The notes: generated by a model from the sequence alone, not told the origin. A stretch of DNA of 64,000 nucleotides from Petunia secreta (GCA_029990175.1 JARKIP010000194.1:524052-588051), one strand, 5' to 3'. Positions 22,190 to 34,520 are shown, numbered from the stretch's first letter. Numbers and translations: made by a program.

Positions 22190-23302
22190 ATGTGGACTAA
22201 TCTTCCATTTGATCTCTTGGCAAACATATTTTCTTACCTTTCACCAGATTCCTTGGCCAGGGCCAAGTCAGTTTGCAAGAGTTGGCATTCATGTGCCAAG
22301 AATTTAGCTTCACGGGGATCGCTGCCTCATCAGAGGCAGCATCCCCCGTGGTTCATAGCGTTGCCAACGCGCAATCATGGCCATTTTTGCTATGCTCACA
22401 ATCCAATTCATGGTTCTTGGCATCTATTGCCACTTGACTTCATTCCCAATCCAATTCGCCCCGTTGCTGCAATTGGTAGCCTAATACTACTAAGAGAGAC
22501 TACAACTACTGCACTTCAATTAGCTATATGCAACCTCTTCACTAGGGAACTTGGGCAACTCCCCAAGCTAAATATCAGAAGGACTAATCCAGCTGTTGGA
22601 ATAATAGAACTGAATTCAGACAACTTCAATGTCTATGTGGCTGGAGGAATGGCAGAGGCTAGCAGCATTGGAGGGGGTGCCTCGTACGAGCCAACTATAG
22701 AAGTGTATGATTCTGTTTACAATAATTGGAAAATGATTGGATCAATGCCAATGGAGTTTGCTGTAAGGCTAACAGTTTGGACACCAAACGAGAGCGTTTA
22801 CTACAATGGTGTCCTGTATTGGATCACATCCGCCCGGGCTTATACCATAATGGGATACGAAATTGAGACGAATAATTGGAGAGAATTAAGTGTGCCAATG
22901 GCTGACAAACTTGAATTTGCAGCATTAGTGCCAAGAAATGGGAAGTTGAGTCTTGTTGGTGGAAATTGTAGTATAGGGGCACGTATATGGGAACTTGGTG
23001 AAAGTGATCATTGGAAAATAATTGAGTATGTGCCGCATCAACTAGGGGCAAGATTGTTAGGAGGTAAAGGTAGATGGGGTGTGATTAATACAAGATGTGT
23101 GGGCATTGATGGGGCTATGTGTTTGTACAGAGATATTGGATCAGGAATGGTAGTATGGAGAGAATGTGCAAGAAATGGTGAGTGGGAATGGCATTGGATT
23201 GAAGGGTGTTGTTCAATAAAAGGGATGAAATTGCAGAATTTCCCTATTAAAGGACTGTTGCTACATCCCTGTCTTGCATCTCCCAGTGTTCTTAACGAGT
23301 GA
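22190..23302 (+). CDS. F-box/kelch-repeat protein (substrate receptor of an SCF ubiquitin ligase)
   Basis: A single exon of 370 residues. The F-box is at residues about 1-45 (NLPFDLLANIFSYLSPDSLARAKSVCKSWH, cited here only by its key residues L4, P5, L9, F14, L17 and the CKSWH end), the surface that docks on SKP1/ASK. The rest has kelch-like blades: YVAGG near residue 150, EVYDSVYNNW near 175, YNGVLYW near 207, YEIETNNWREL near 222, LVGG near 254 and ARIWEL near 263. The layout resembles the intronless At5g43190-type F-box/kelch proteins of Arabidopsis. The target is unknown. Start fits the family, with the F-box directly at the N-terminus. Confidence 0.88.
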   Translation: MWTNLPFDLLANIFSYLSPDSLARAKSVCKSWHSCAKNLASRGSLPHQRQHPPWFIALPTRNHGHFCYAHNPIHGSWHLLPLDFIPNPIRPVAAIGSLILLRETTTTALQLAICNLFTRELGQLPKLNIRRTNPAVGIIELNSDNFNVYVAGGMAEASSIGGGASYEPTIEVYDSVYNNWKMIGSMPMEFAVRLTVWTPNESVYYNGVLYWITSARAYTIMGYEIETNNWRELSVPMADKLEFAALVPRNGKLSLVGGNCSIGARIWELGESDHWKIIEYVPHQLGARLLGGKGRWGVINTRCVGIDGAMCLYRDIGSGMVVWRECARNGEWEWHWIEGCCSIKGMKLQNFPIKGLLLHPCLASPSVLNE

Positions 23303-24050
23303 GCTATAGCAACTTCTTTGAACACATCACTTCAATTTACCTCCTACTACCTCCGTTCCAAAATAGTTGTCGTAGTTTTCTTATTAGTCCGTTCCAAAAA
23401 AAAATGACACAATTTTAAATTTAGAAATATTTTGGAGTTGAAACTACTACTTTACCCTTAATGAAATAATTTATAGCCACATATTTATGTATGGCTTATT
23501 TTGGACCACAAGTTTCAAAAATCTTACCATATTTTTTAAACTCCGCTCCAAATCAAACTATGACAACCATTTTGGAACGGAGGAAGTACATGTCAAAAGA
23601 ATATTGTGGTTTGCTTGTAAGGTGGATAAAGGAGTAAAGGAACTTTTACTGATGATTAACGAAACTCCATTTCTTGATCACTTTTAAGCTGAATGCTAAT
23701 ACTAGGAATTTCCTAGATGTCTTGACATATGATGCTTAGGGCAATTTATAATCTTATATAAATAACCTATGTTTGAGAAGAATATTAAACATTTTTCACT
23801 ATGTTTGACTATTATAAATAGTTTTATTTTTTTACTGTGGAAATTTTACATAAGTAGTCGCTCGTCAGTATGCATAGATTATGCTCATACTATGCAATAA
23901 AATGCATGATATAAGCATAAATTATTTTTTTTAAAAAAAGAAGCTATTTTTTGTAAGTGATCTTTCATTGTACATGAAACATAGTTTCCCTTTTACCTTA
24001 TGAGACTATTTTACATCTTTTCTTCTTTTACAAACTTTTACAAACAATTA
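23303..24050. other. Spacer downstream of the F-box gene
   Basis: It contains the MITE at 23347-23589. The remainder is AT-rich, with no gene supported. Confidence 0.35.
23347..23589. mobile_element. Stowaway-like MITE with CTCCGTTCC ends
   Basis: The left end reads ACCTCCGTTCCAAAATAGTTG and the right end is close to its inverse (CAACCATTTTGGAACGGAGG). A second GTCCGTTCCAAAA start lies inside at about 23387, so one element may have landed in another. No coding capacity. Confidence 0.72.
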
Positions 24051-24058
24051 GGTAAAAC

Positions 24059-24781
24059 CAGTGCCGGCCCCAAGGTTAGGCAGGTAAAGCACCTGCTTGA
24101 GGCCCCATATTTTCCTAGGGCCCCCAATTTTTCCAATATTACACCTATATAATAAAAAAAAATAAGCACTCTGCCGTATTAAGGTTTGGGGTACAGAAGT
24201 TTTCCTTTTCTTTTCTGGAGGAGGTGTGCAATAGTTCATTGTCATGGAAAGTATAAACTTCTACAAAAATAGGGAAAGATAAATATTTGGGATTAAATAA
24301 TGATTGATTGTTTCCATTATTTAACGGAATTATGAAAGGCTCCAACGTTTAATAATCCTAATTAACTTGTAAATGGATGCTTTTGCAGTTACTTATCTTT
24401 GTTCTGACAGCATATTCCCTTCTTTGTTTTCTTGTGAATTCATTATTTATTTTGCTTACTCTTCTCATAAAAAACCTACTACTCATGTTACACAATGCAA
24501 GTACGCTTTTATATACTTCCATTAGTTCTATTGGATAAAATATAGTGTATTTCTTTTTTGTTTTTCCTCACATTACAAGCTTTGAAACAAGTATACTTAA
24601 TCACCAAGTATTATAGACTTCTTGAATTTCGTTATTCTAACATCTGTTATTTTTATCTAAAACTTGTTACTTCCAATTGTATATAGATTTCAAGTAAAAA
24701 TATTTGTGAAGGTTTTAGAAAAATTTAAGGCCCCTCATGGATGTTTGGCTTTAGGCCACAAAACGTATTGGGCCGCCCCTG
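24059..24781. mobile_element. Non-autonomous hAT-type transposon with perfect 8 bp target duplication
   Basis: The ends are CAGTGCCGGCCCC and GGGCCGCCCCTG, imperfect inverted repeats of the hAT kind. The 8 bases GGTAAAAC lie immediately on both sides (24051-24058 and 24782-24789). The 723 bp interior is AT-rich and has no transposase open frame, so movement would need an enzyme in trans. Confidence 0.85.
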
Positions 24782-24789
24782 GGTAAAAC

Positions 24790-25831
24790 AAAGTGATACA
24801 TGTTTTTAGAGCATCTTAACTCTTAAATATTGTAGCTACTCTTGTTTTCCATTTAATTGAAATTAGTTAGTTAATATTCATCATTGTATATCACTCGTAT
24901 GGTTTAACATATTTTAGTTAGTTGATTGTATCAATAACATTTTATCTTTGAAGAAAAAATGGAAGCAAAAAAGTAGAGAAAGAAAAGATAGGCCAATCCT
25001 AGTTCTGCTAATGGCCCATGATTAATAATATGTGTTACATTAATGATACCAGTTAGCCACCGTAAGGCATGTGACTTACGGTTTTAGCCACTATGTCCTG
25101 AAGCTCAACTTTTAAGTTAGAAGCTCCAAGAAACTAACTTGTTTTGTTCAAACTTCAAGAAGAAATAATTAGTGGCTAATCCTGTTCTTCGCCCGTCCTT
25201 CTTAAGAAATACAAAGGCTTTAATCCAATTCCCTCGTTGAACGGACCTAAAGGCCAATTCAAGAATAACACGTAGACCCAATCCTGCCCAGTCCACGTAC
25301 CCTACAGATGATTTGCAGATAAAGACTCTTTTCCACACCCTGTTTCCCTTATAAGCATTTTCAAATTTTGTGCAAAATTAGCCCCAGTTCTCAAGTTCTG
25401 GTGGAGTCATAAAAAATTATGAACAATCTCACCGAAATTTCTGGTGGATTTGTCTAAAATGTATTCGAAGATTTTGTTGTTTATTAAATTTTGAAGATTT
25501 TAAAAATTATTTTAATAGATTCATAAAAAGTTATGAAAACAAGTGCTTTTGAAGAATCCGTTAAAACTTGTGAAATTTTTTACTCGCACTGTCGCCCATA
25601 AAAACTTGAAAAATTGGATTAGTCCTCGACAAAGTTTTAAAATAGGGACAAAGACTCAAACAATAGGGAAATCTGGTGAATTCCTTGTGCACAGCCTAGC
25701 CGCAGCTCTCCTTTGATCCCCAAAATGACCAAGCACCCATCCCCAACAGAAGGAAAAAAAAAAAAAAAATGTCAGAACTGTTATGTCGGCAAAAAATAAA
25801 ATGAACAAGAAAGAGAACCTTTTACATAGTA
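24790..25831. other. Spacer without a supported gene
   Basis: AT-rich sequence. A 7 bp inverted repeat (CCGTAAG / CTTACGG) lies at about 25059-25081. A 73-residue open frame on the minus strand (25338-25117) has unremarkable composition, no family match that I recognise and no splice context. It is left unassigned. Confidence 0.3.
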
Positions 25832-26106
25832 CTCCCTCTGTCCCAATTTATGTGGCACCATTTGACCTGACGCAGAATTTAAGAAAATAGAGGTTGACCT
25901 TGTTAAATATCAATTTTATCATTTAAAAAGTAAGAGAGAGAAGATTTGAGTAATAAAAAAGTTGTTGGTGGGTTTAAAAGTATGTAGGACCCAACAAGGA
26001 TAAAATAGAGATGATACATTAAATAGTTGTCAAATAAGAAAATGTGTCATTTATTTTGGGACAAACATAAAAAGAAATGGTGCCATATAAATTGGGACGG
26101 AGGGAG
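25832..26106. mobile_element. Stowaway-type MITE, second copy of the 14509 family
   Basis: The same family as 14509-14779: CTCCCTCTGTCCC at the left, GGGACGGAGGGAG at the right, and shared interior phrases such as GGTTGACCTTGTTAA and ATTAAATAGTTGTCAAATAA. TA lies directly before the left end. Confidence 0.82.
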
Positions 26107-29100
26107 CATAAGATATGTTAATTTACTTGTAGACGTTGTAGCAGATTAAAATATTGGTCTAACCCTACTAGCCTCGTTATGTCTTTGCTCCTTACACCTT
26201 CATTTCACTGTTGAAGAAGATAATGATAAAAGTTGAGTAATTAAGGACCCCTTTATCCGTCGAAAATTATTTGCTTTTTAAAAAAAAAAATAATCGAAAA
26301 ATATTTTTACGCATAAAAAATTGTAAGTTTTTGCAGATTTTTTCAAATTTTTTTTTTTCAAAAATCAAAAAGTGTTTTTAACCACTTTTTCAAGTCTTTT
26401 CAAAAAATCAATCTCTCCACTCGCAAAATTTTAATTTTTTTTCAAGTAAAATTTATGTTCAATCTCAACTTTAAATATCAAATATAATTTTTAACTCAAC
26501 TTTAAAAACTCTTTTCCAAAAAAAAATTGATATTTATAATCAAACGGCTACTAAATGTCGCAAGTTAGACCGAAACTACGTGATCATCTTTGAAGGGTAT
26601 TCCTTTTTCCAGCTGAATGATAGGGGCAACAATTTTAGCTAAGCTAAAATGCAATATGCCAAAAAGCAATTCAAATCTTAATAACAGATGACTAATTATA
26701 ATGTTGATGATGACAATGTTTGACATTGATATGTGGGTTGCTTTGAGTGTGTCTATAACTTTGAAATCTCTCACAAGAGTTCAAAAGATGAATCAATCTA
26801 TGAATTGAAAAAAGAGAAGGAAAAAAAAAACATTTTTAATATGCTAATAATTGAGCTAAGAGGTGGGCGCATGAATTTTCAAGCTATTGACTTCATATCA
26901 TGAACATGAGAAAGAAATAATAAGTTGCCATGTTTGATGAAAACACGTAGCGTTGATGGTGATTGGTGACAATGCCCAATTGGCTATGGCCTAAGTGACC
27001 TTTGATTATATAAAAAGTCCACATGCACTTGAATACTTCCTCCCAACAAACGCAATTGGATCCCTGTAGGCCAACTCTTAATTGGCGTTTTCTTTTACCC
27101 AATTGTTCTTAAGTATTGATGTGGACCTGCGAATAATCGAGAAGAAGAAGAATAAAAGATGGGATGGTTTTGTGGTATAAATGACCCCTATACTCGACTA
27201 ATATAGGATAGAGTTATCGCTTAAAAATGGAAAGTATGGTTCGTGGCGGAGCTAGCATGTTTGGACAAGTTTTAGGCAAATCTTAGAAGTTCATTCGTCC
27301 CACTTTATTTATTGTGTTTTTTCTAAAATTATTTTATTCTATTTTCTTAATTTTAGAAACAATTTAATTTCAAACATCATTTTTAATTATTGACAAATAT
27401 CTATGGGTTATTTCGACCATAATTTTAAAAAAAAAATCATTTCTTTATTAAATTTTATGTCAAATCAAACTATTACAAACAAAGTGGGAAGAAAGAAGTA
27501 ATTAGTCATAGCTAGTACAAGCTGTGCATTTGCTTTTTAAATATTTTATAATAAATTATTATTCCCTTCGGTCCATTTTATATGATTTTTTTTTCTTAGG
27601 AATTACACATAAAGCTCTCACAATTTTCCATGAGTAAATTTTGAAACAGATGAAGGTTAATTTAGTAAATGACATCTTTAATTAATACTAAAAGGTTATT
27701 TCTTTTGTCTGTTTGATATTTTACCTTAACATTCTTTGTACTAGGTGATTATTTCTAGCAAAGATAATTTATAGTTGATATAAAAAACAATGCACAGTAA
27801 ATGGCACCAAAGTGTATATAGTTGATTCGAAGAATTTGTCTAAAATCATTGGTGGGACAGACAGACATTTGATGTCTCGAGCCTTCCCTATCTATTTACC
27901 GAACCCTATGGTGTTGTTCGGTTTCCAATTAAATTTATTAAATTGCCCTTTTGGTTGGTTATGTTAATAAAAGAACATATTGTTTATTACTTCCTTCGTT
28001 CATTCAAATTAGTTTGTGATTGCTTATCTATTGATTGGTTAATTAAACTAAATTTGGCAACAATCTTTTTTTCTCATTTGATTTACATTACTTTTTTAAT
28101 TAACTTTTCCACTAATTTTACTGAGGGATGTCCCTCGTTGACTTTGAGAAAAATAATTATTGTTTATTTTCCTAAAATGCACTGAGGGTCTAGCGAGGGC
28201 AGAGGGCTGTCTCTCGCTGCCTCTCCCTCGAAAAACAAGTTGTTTCTAGTAGTGATACTTGCTTTGGTTTTAAAGATATTTGTAAATAAGCAAATGCATT
28301 CACTATGATCACAATTTGTTAACGGATTCGGAACGTCCAAACAAAGGATTGCTAAACTATAGATTTTTCTCGTTAATTGTTCAAAACAAATCCAAAAGGT
28401 TGAAATTAATTTCGTGGGTACAATTTAAAAGTGACTTAGTTTAATTCAAATAATACTCGTAAATCTAATTATTAGAAGCTAAAAAACAGTAATGAGTAAC
28501 CAAAATCCACATATGTAACGATTAGAAAACATAAACTATAATGACGATTGAAAGAAACGGGGGTATTAAAATGTACAATTGACCAACATCCTTTAGGAGA
28601 AGAAGAAAAAAGAAAAGGAACACGAAGAAGATCATAACTTTTAAAAAACTACAACAAACAATTGAGCATAATCACGGAACTTAGCATTTTAGATTCCCAT
28701 AAGCCATAGCCACAGACTCACAGTCAAAGCCAACGAGAGAATGATAGCTAGAATAAGTGAATCGAAGTATTAAACAAAGCGTGAATTAATAATAATGTCA
28801 AAAATTACTCAGCGCATGGCTAATTAAATAATCAAACAATTATATAGTTAATCAAATAAATAGTAGAAAACAAGTTAACAACTCACTAAATTAATGATAT
28901 ATACTATGAGGAAGATGCCTAACACCCGACTACCTTTAACCAAACCATAAGCTACATTTCTAGCTTTTATGTATGAATACATACTCTCTTCATTTCATAT
29001 GATGTTATATTTTCTTGGGTTTGTTAGTTTCAAGAACCCAAAATAAAAATAAAAATATTGTATGCTACAATTTAACTATAAAGTATCAAGCTTAATAAAA

Positions 29101-29428
29101 AAAGAAGTTATTGTTGCCGCACAAATATTTACTAATATATTAAAGATTACTAGTTTCAACAATTTTTATCCTTATAAAATAGTATATTTAATATTGGTGA
29201 ATTTCAAATGCTTGTCTCTTTTCCTTTTTAATTTAATCTCTATGTCCAATTAACTTACCTTACATTATAGGAACCAATGGATCATAATTTTACACTTCAT
29301 AAATCACTTTAGAAAAAATCATTTGTATTAAGCACATATATTAGAAGTAAATTACTACTCTCACTCTCTCATTGTACTTGTCCTTTTACTATACGTTGTC
29401 CCATTCCTATATCTACCTATTTCCTTAC
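26107..29428. other. Gene-poor AT-rich spacer with transposon debris
   Basis: There are homopolymer-rich stretches (26280-26530). A worn MITE at about 27293-27500 has GTCCCACTTT at one end and AAAGTGGGAAG at the other. A half element lies at about 27566-27660. A CACTA-like terminus lies at about 28130-28255. No coding region is supported. Confidence 0.4.
28130..28255 (-). mobile_element. Possible CACTA-type transposon terminus
   Basis: The right edge reads TTTCTAGTAGTG, which on the minus strand is CACTACTAGAAA, close to the CACTACAAGAAA terminus of plant CACTA elements. Inside it are several GAGGG/CCCTC repeats, as expected for subterminal repeats. The other end was not found. Confidence 0.35.
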
Positions 29429-29436
29429 TATAAATA
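29429..29436 (+). promoter_or_regulatory. TATA box of the MASS-like gene
   Basis: TATAAATA lies 182 bases before the ATG at 29618, in otherwise C/T-rich sequence, implying a leader of roughly 150 bases. Confidence 0.45.
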
Positions 29437-29617
29437 CTTGCAATCGTACAGAAACATGTGAGAAAAAGTCCAACCACAACCGCAAGGGGTTCCATACTTG
29501 TTTTCACTGTGCGCATCCCAAGAAAGATCTAGAGTCCCACTATAAATCCACAAACAAGAACCTTTTCTGCAAAACAAATAAATTTGCGGTAGGTGTTCAC
29601 TTTTTGGTAATTCTTGG

Positions 29618-29983
29618 ATGGCTGGATTACAGAGATCTGTAACATCGTTTAGAAGACAAGGTTCATCAGGACTTGTATGGGATGACAAGCTAATAACAGC
29701 TTCAGGTGAATTGATTCAACTGAGCCGCCATCCAAAAGAAGAAAGTGGGATTACTAAAGTTGAAAAAGAATTAGAAGGTGATAAGCTCAAATTGGAAAGT
29801 TCATCAAGAACTGGTGGATCTATAGAGAGGAGTCGATCTACTCGTGGTTACAGAACTGGTAAAGTTTCACCAGCAATAGAGCCACCTTCTCCTAAAGTTT
29901 CTGCATGTGGATTCTGTAGTGCTTTTGGAAAAAATAATGAAAAATCAGCTAAACGACCAAAGTCAGGTAAGCGCAAGATGTAA
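29618..29983 (+). CDS. MAPK kinase substrate (MASS / At1g80180-like) protein
   Basis: A single exon of 121 residues. The N-terminus MAGLQRSVTSFRRQGSSGLV followed by WDD is the conserved start of the small plant family named after At1g80180, reported as MAPK substrates in the stomatal lineage. Two Ser-Pro sites (KVSPA and PPSPK, residues about 83-92) are candidate MAPK sites. A short cysteine pair follows (CGFC, residues about 96-99), then a strongly basic tail. The protein looks disordered, with no membrane segment. The start codon is well placed after a TATA box. A 12-base G run lies just after the stop. Confidence 0.85.
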   Translation: MAGLQRSVTSFRRQGSSGLVWDDKLITASGELIQLSRHPKEESGITKVEKELEGDKLKLESSSRTGGSIERSRSTRGYRTGKVSPAIEPPSPKVSACGFCSAFGKNNEKSAKRPKSGKRKM

Positions 29984-31476
29984 AAGGAGGGGGGGGGGGG
30001 TAGGTTAATGGTTGGGTGTTGGGATATGTTCATCTCAATAAAGATGAGGTGTAAGAATTTTGGAGTTAGATTACAATTGTACTTTGTTTTATGCCTTGTC
30101 TTTCTGTTTATGTGTCAGATTTGTTGTTTAGGTTCTGCAGGGGATTGGGCAAATTCTTAGGTATCTTGCTTTTCTTGGTTATTGATGTGCATAAGCTTTA
30201 GTTTTTTTAAAAAAAATCCTGTTTTTACTTCTTCTTGAGCTGATGTGAGTCATTTCTGGATGTACAAAGGTTGAATATGAAATTGGGACCATCTTGCTTT
30301 GTATTATTTGAGAATATTTCATGCTTTATCTTCTTGTATACGAGTAGTAGTTTGTTTATTGTATAGACTCTTCCTATGTATATATTCTTTCCCCCTCTCC
30401 CTTTTCAATTTGTTTTCGTGGAAAACCGGGTTATGATTTTCATTTTAATGACATATATCTTTCAAGAACAATTTAAGAATATTACAGAAAAAAATGATAA
30501 ATTTTATCTTGATGTTTTAAAGTGATAAATATTATGAATTTACAACTAAAAAGATCGGAGGGAGTATTTTTTTCCCTTAGTATATATTCCCCTCCATCCT
30601 TTCAATTTGTTGGTATACTGAGTTATGATTTTCATTTGGGTGTCTCGTTGAAAATAGGATTCAACGTTTCCTTAGTCTTTGAAGAGTTGGTAACGAAATT
30701 AGGGGAAGCTTTTATTATGTGTACTTTGGAGTTATCGTTAGGTAGACCGAATTTAACCAAATCTATAGGGGCATAGGTGGTAGTTGATGTGAAGGTAGCA
30801 TTAAATAGTCAAGACTAGTAAGAAAAGAAAAATTGCAACTGTTGTTACTTCTGGTTCAATTTCAGTACCAAGGTCTGGATGAATTGTAACATAAAAACAA
30901 ATTGAGAAATGGAGTGGACCTTTGGGGAGAAGAAAGGTAACAAAAACCCAGAGTTGTCTCTGTTTAGGTTTGTAAAAGACTTGGAAACCCAATGAGTACT
31001 GCAGCAACTATGAAAGAAAATACTTGTAGCCGATATACCAAAGCAATAATTAATTTGATAGGAGTATTTGATTAATTAACTACATCAATCATCATATATT
31101 TATCGTAAATTTGACTTGGTTTGATGCTTTAATCGCTTAGAACAAACAATGTACTGCACAATGATGCCTCTCGTTACCTTGTTATATTTGATGATTCACT
31201 AATCAATCTATTATTATTAGGTCTACCTATAGTTGCATTTAATTACTATTTTAGCGCGCATTATTTCTTGTCAGTTCCATCAACCACCTGGCCCAACAGA
31301 TAGTTCCAGTAGAACCGTGAATAATGATAGTATAGTTCGAGCAAAACTTAGTTATGATCCAGGTGTGCTTTTTGTCTTTGATTACACAATTCCCACCTCA
31401 ACATTTCTAAGCATACAACTGTTACTCAAACAAAAAAATACCTAGCATGTCATAATTAATTTTCAATTATTAAGAG

Positions 31477-31670
31477 TGTCTATCTTCAGAAGATCCAGTG
31501 ATGTGAGCATATCATAGCAAGGAATATGCACTGCTTGCCAAAAGAAGAGCATGGGACACCTTATCACTTCAATAAATTTTTCCTCATTGTCTTCAACACA
31601 GATACATTTCCCTCTGTCGGAAACTCGGAATGGAGGTCATGGACATGACCAATTCATGAACAAGTGTAGC
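31477..31670. repeat. Duplicated fragment, copy 1
   Basis: This shares about 190 bases with 32288-32490 in the same orientation (for example AGAAGATCCAGTGATGTGA, TGCTTGCCAAAAGAAGAGCA and CGGAATGGAGGTCATGG). On the minus strand this copy is open for about 40 codons with coding-like composition (EDNEEKF then VIRCP and LLKI), suggesting an exon fragment of an unidentified gene. Confidence 0.65.
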
Positions 31671-32287
31671 AAAAGTCACAACTCTTGATCATTCAGGTTT
31701 TAATACAGCCGCCCACAAGGTAGATGGCTTTACATATTGCATGAATTTGGTGCACACATTATTAATTTTAAGTGGCCCGCGAGGAGATTTCCTGGTCTTG
31801 CAGTACTACTTCCACAATCCTTGAAGTCCTACTTGGTCTCCTCATCATTTATTCTCCACTTGTTTGACATGCAAATCTGTTACGCGTATTCACCAGTAAC
31901 CTAACTATTCTTCTTAATCCCGTATAAAGCCGCAGTTGCTTTTTGTCTTGGCTGGTCAAAAAGGATTGCGTCAACAAATAGATTGGTCATTAATTAACTT
32001 ATCTAAAGGTTACTTCAGTTAGAAATGCGTTCAGTCAAAGAGTAGATAAGTTATAAATAAGTGGTCTTAGCCTGATATATACAATTTCTATCAAGTTTAT
32101 TATAGTACTATCTGTTTTCTTAGTACTATTATTAATTAGAATCAAACAAACCTAGTGTAAAAAATTTCGTTACTATGTATATCTAACATATCAAATAAGA
32201 AAGACTAAAAAGATATTTAACTCAATCAGCCCGACTTGTAGATGAATTGACTAAAATTACCTCAATCGAATGAGTCATATTTTTGCA

Positions 32288-32490
32288 TGTCAATCTTCAG
32301 AAGATCCAGTGATGTGAACGGATCATAGCAAGAAATATGCCCTGCTTGCCAAAAGAAGAGCATACCTCAAACTTAAGCATGGGACACCTTATCTCTTTAA
32401 TAAATTTTTGCTCATCGCGTTCAACATAGATACATTCCTCTGTCGGAAATTCGGAATGGAGGTCATGGAGATGACTAATTCATGAACATG
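32288..32490. repeat. Duplicated fragment, copy 2
   Basis: Partner of 31477-31670. It has an extra 19 bases after the AAGAAGAGCAT phrase that shift the minus-strand frame, so any coding sense is lost downstream of that point. Confidence 0.65.
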
Positions 32491-32739
32491 AAAGTGCAAT
32501 GAAAGTTTCAACTTCTCATCATTCGGATGTTAAATATAGTCGTACTATGTAAGGAAATACTGTATCAATTATGTTTTTCACCGGTATGAAAAAAAAATGG
32601 TTATTGTAAGATTACAGAGAAAGAAAATAGAGAAAGCAAAAAAAAAAAAAAAAAAAAAAAAACACAAAAATTTGGGGAGACATGAATATTATTCGAAAAG
32701 GCAAAAAGAAAAAAAAGTTGTATTGGGTAAAAATCGACC

Positions 32740-33100
32740 CGCGATGATTCGCCTCGGTCATGCAAATCAATATCGACCGAACACATATCAGCAAGCCGGA
32801 AACCGAAGCAAATGAATGGATCGCCGAAGCCAGGCACCGAAGTCGCCACCGAAGGCAAGCCGTAAGCTGAGCTTCGGTTGACAGCCACCTCGGTCAAGCA
32901 GCAGGGCATTGCCACCGGGTCATTATTTCGAGCCTTGCTGAATCCTCTCGGCTCAAGCGGCTTTGCAGCCCACTTCTTCAGCCCACTACCTTGCCCATTA
33001 ACTCCACTCATAAGTGCTCCAGACGTAGGTTGGCCATGAACAAGTAGTGGAGAACGTGGGATAACACCTTGTATCTATAAATAACACTTCATTTTACATT
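32740..33100. other. GC-richer block, possibly an LTR remnant
   Basis: The base composition is clearly richer in C and G than its surroundings, with repeated CCGAAG/CCTCGGTC phrases. It ends with TCTATAAATAACA at about 33074-33086, like the TATA region of an LTR. No second copy, primer site or target duplication was found in the window, so a solo LTR is only a suggestion. Confidence 0.3.
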
Positions 33101-34204
33101 GTACGGATTCAGAAATTGATACTGAAACTCTGCCCAAATTTGTACTCACAATCATATATTGAAATCAAGTTATTTTTCTGCATTTACATCTATTTCGTGC
33201 ATTTATTCAACTTTGATACGAAGATCTGCTTATATTCGAATCCAAATTCGATTTGTAATCCTAAAACTGATTTAGGCCCATACAAAGATAAAAGGGAGGG
33301 AGGGGGGAGAGGAGGACAAAAAAGAAAGAAAGAGTGAAATCGGAGGAGAACAATAATAAAGAATGACAAAAAAAATGACAAAAAGAAATAATAAAAGATA
33401 TGGGGATAGAGACGGGCTTAAGTTCCTTGTTTTATGCCTCAAAATAGAAAACTAATTAGTATTAATTTAATAAGAAAGTCCTTGCAAATAAGATGAGATT
33501 TATGTGTATTTTTGTTGGACTTTAAAAAATTTAGTTCAAAAGTCCCAGTAAATTATTGAAATTTTGCTAAATATAAAGTCCCAGTATGATATACCGGGAC
33601 TTTGAACATTTTATTTCAAAAGTCCTAGTAAAACGTATTGGGATTTCAATTATAAAATTTACAAATGATTTATGGTGATTCGAGGCCAAATTTCTTATGT
33701 GAATATTCAAGATTTTTAAAGATTTGTGGTTGATATTCCGGAGATCCAATCCAAACGGATCACCATAAGTCTTGTTGTGCAAGTTTTTGCACAAAATAGA
33801 CAAATCTAGCTCTGCTGTTACAGTTTTAACTTTCATTAGAAAAATCTAACAATTTTAGGCCACCGTCTATTCGGAAAAGTCATAGCAACCGCCAGATGAG
33901 AAACTCCTGGCAACTGTCAGAGGGAAATTCTTGAAAATCACCAGGGCTTGCTAATGGAAATATTTGACGATCACCAAGAACCCTCTTACGGGGCCACATT
34001 AGTAAGACTTTTCTCATGAGGTCAAATCTGTGACTGCACGCCAGAATTGTTCTATTTCTGTAAATCACCCCTTCCGCATAAAATCGGAAAATTTTGATGC
34101 GTAGTCATTTTTGGACGCACTCAAAGAGTTTTATCCACCGTTTCAAAATTCATTGAGAAATAGCTAAAAATTCGCGTGCACACTTACGCTCCATTAGTTT
34201 GGAA

Positions 34205-34520
34205 AAACACCCCAGACTAGTCCATAACAAAATACTGGGGCTTTGTTTTTGTTATGAGACTGAAGCTTTATACAAAGTCACATAACAAAATAATCCATAA
34301 CAAAATAATGGGACCTTGAACTAACATGTTCAAAGGTCCCATTATTTTGTTATGAGACTTTATATATAAAGCTTCAGTCCCATAACAAAATGCTGGGTTG
34401 TGAACAAGTTTTTTTCAAAGCCTTAGTATTTTGTTATGGGACTGAAACTTTATACAAATTTCATAACAAAAAAAAATGAAAGCCCCAGTATTTTATACTG
34501 GGGTTAGTTTACTGAAGCTT
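34205..34520. repeat. Long imperfect inverted repeat (hairpin-forming)
   Basis: Two arms meet at a short loop near 34321-34326. On the left is CATAACAAAATAATGGGACC then TTGAAC. On the right is GTTCAAAGGTCCCATTATTT then TGTTATG, a stem of about 26 bp with one bulge. Outside it, GACTGAAGCTTTATA and TATAAAGCTTCAGTC pair again, so each arm spans about 70-100 bases. Related CCCAGTATTTTATACTGGG palindromes follow to 34520. Confidence 0.75.

Noticed and set aside
25117..25338. 73-codon minus-strand frame
   Set aside because: No initiation context, splice partner or family match that I recognise; left as spacer.
31233..31445. 70-codon plus-strand frame
   Set aside because: The start looks somewhat coding-like but it has no recognisable family, no splice support and a low-complexity end.
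32597..32815. Frames across the A run at 32641-32662
   Set aside because: Produced by a homopolymer; Lys or Phe tracts only.
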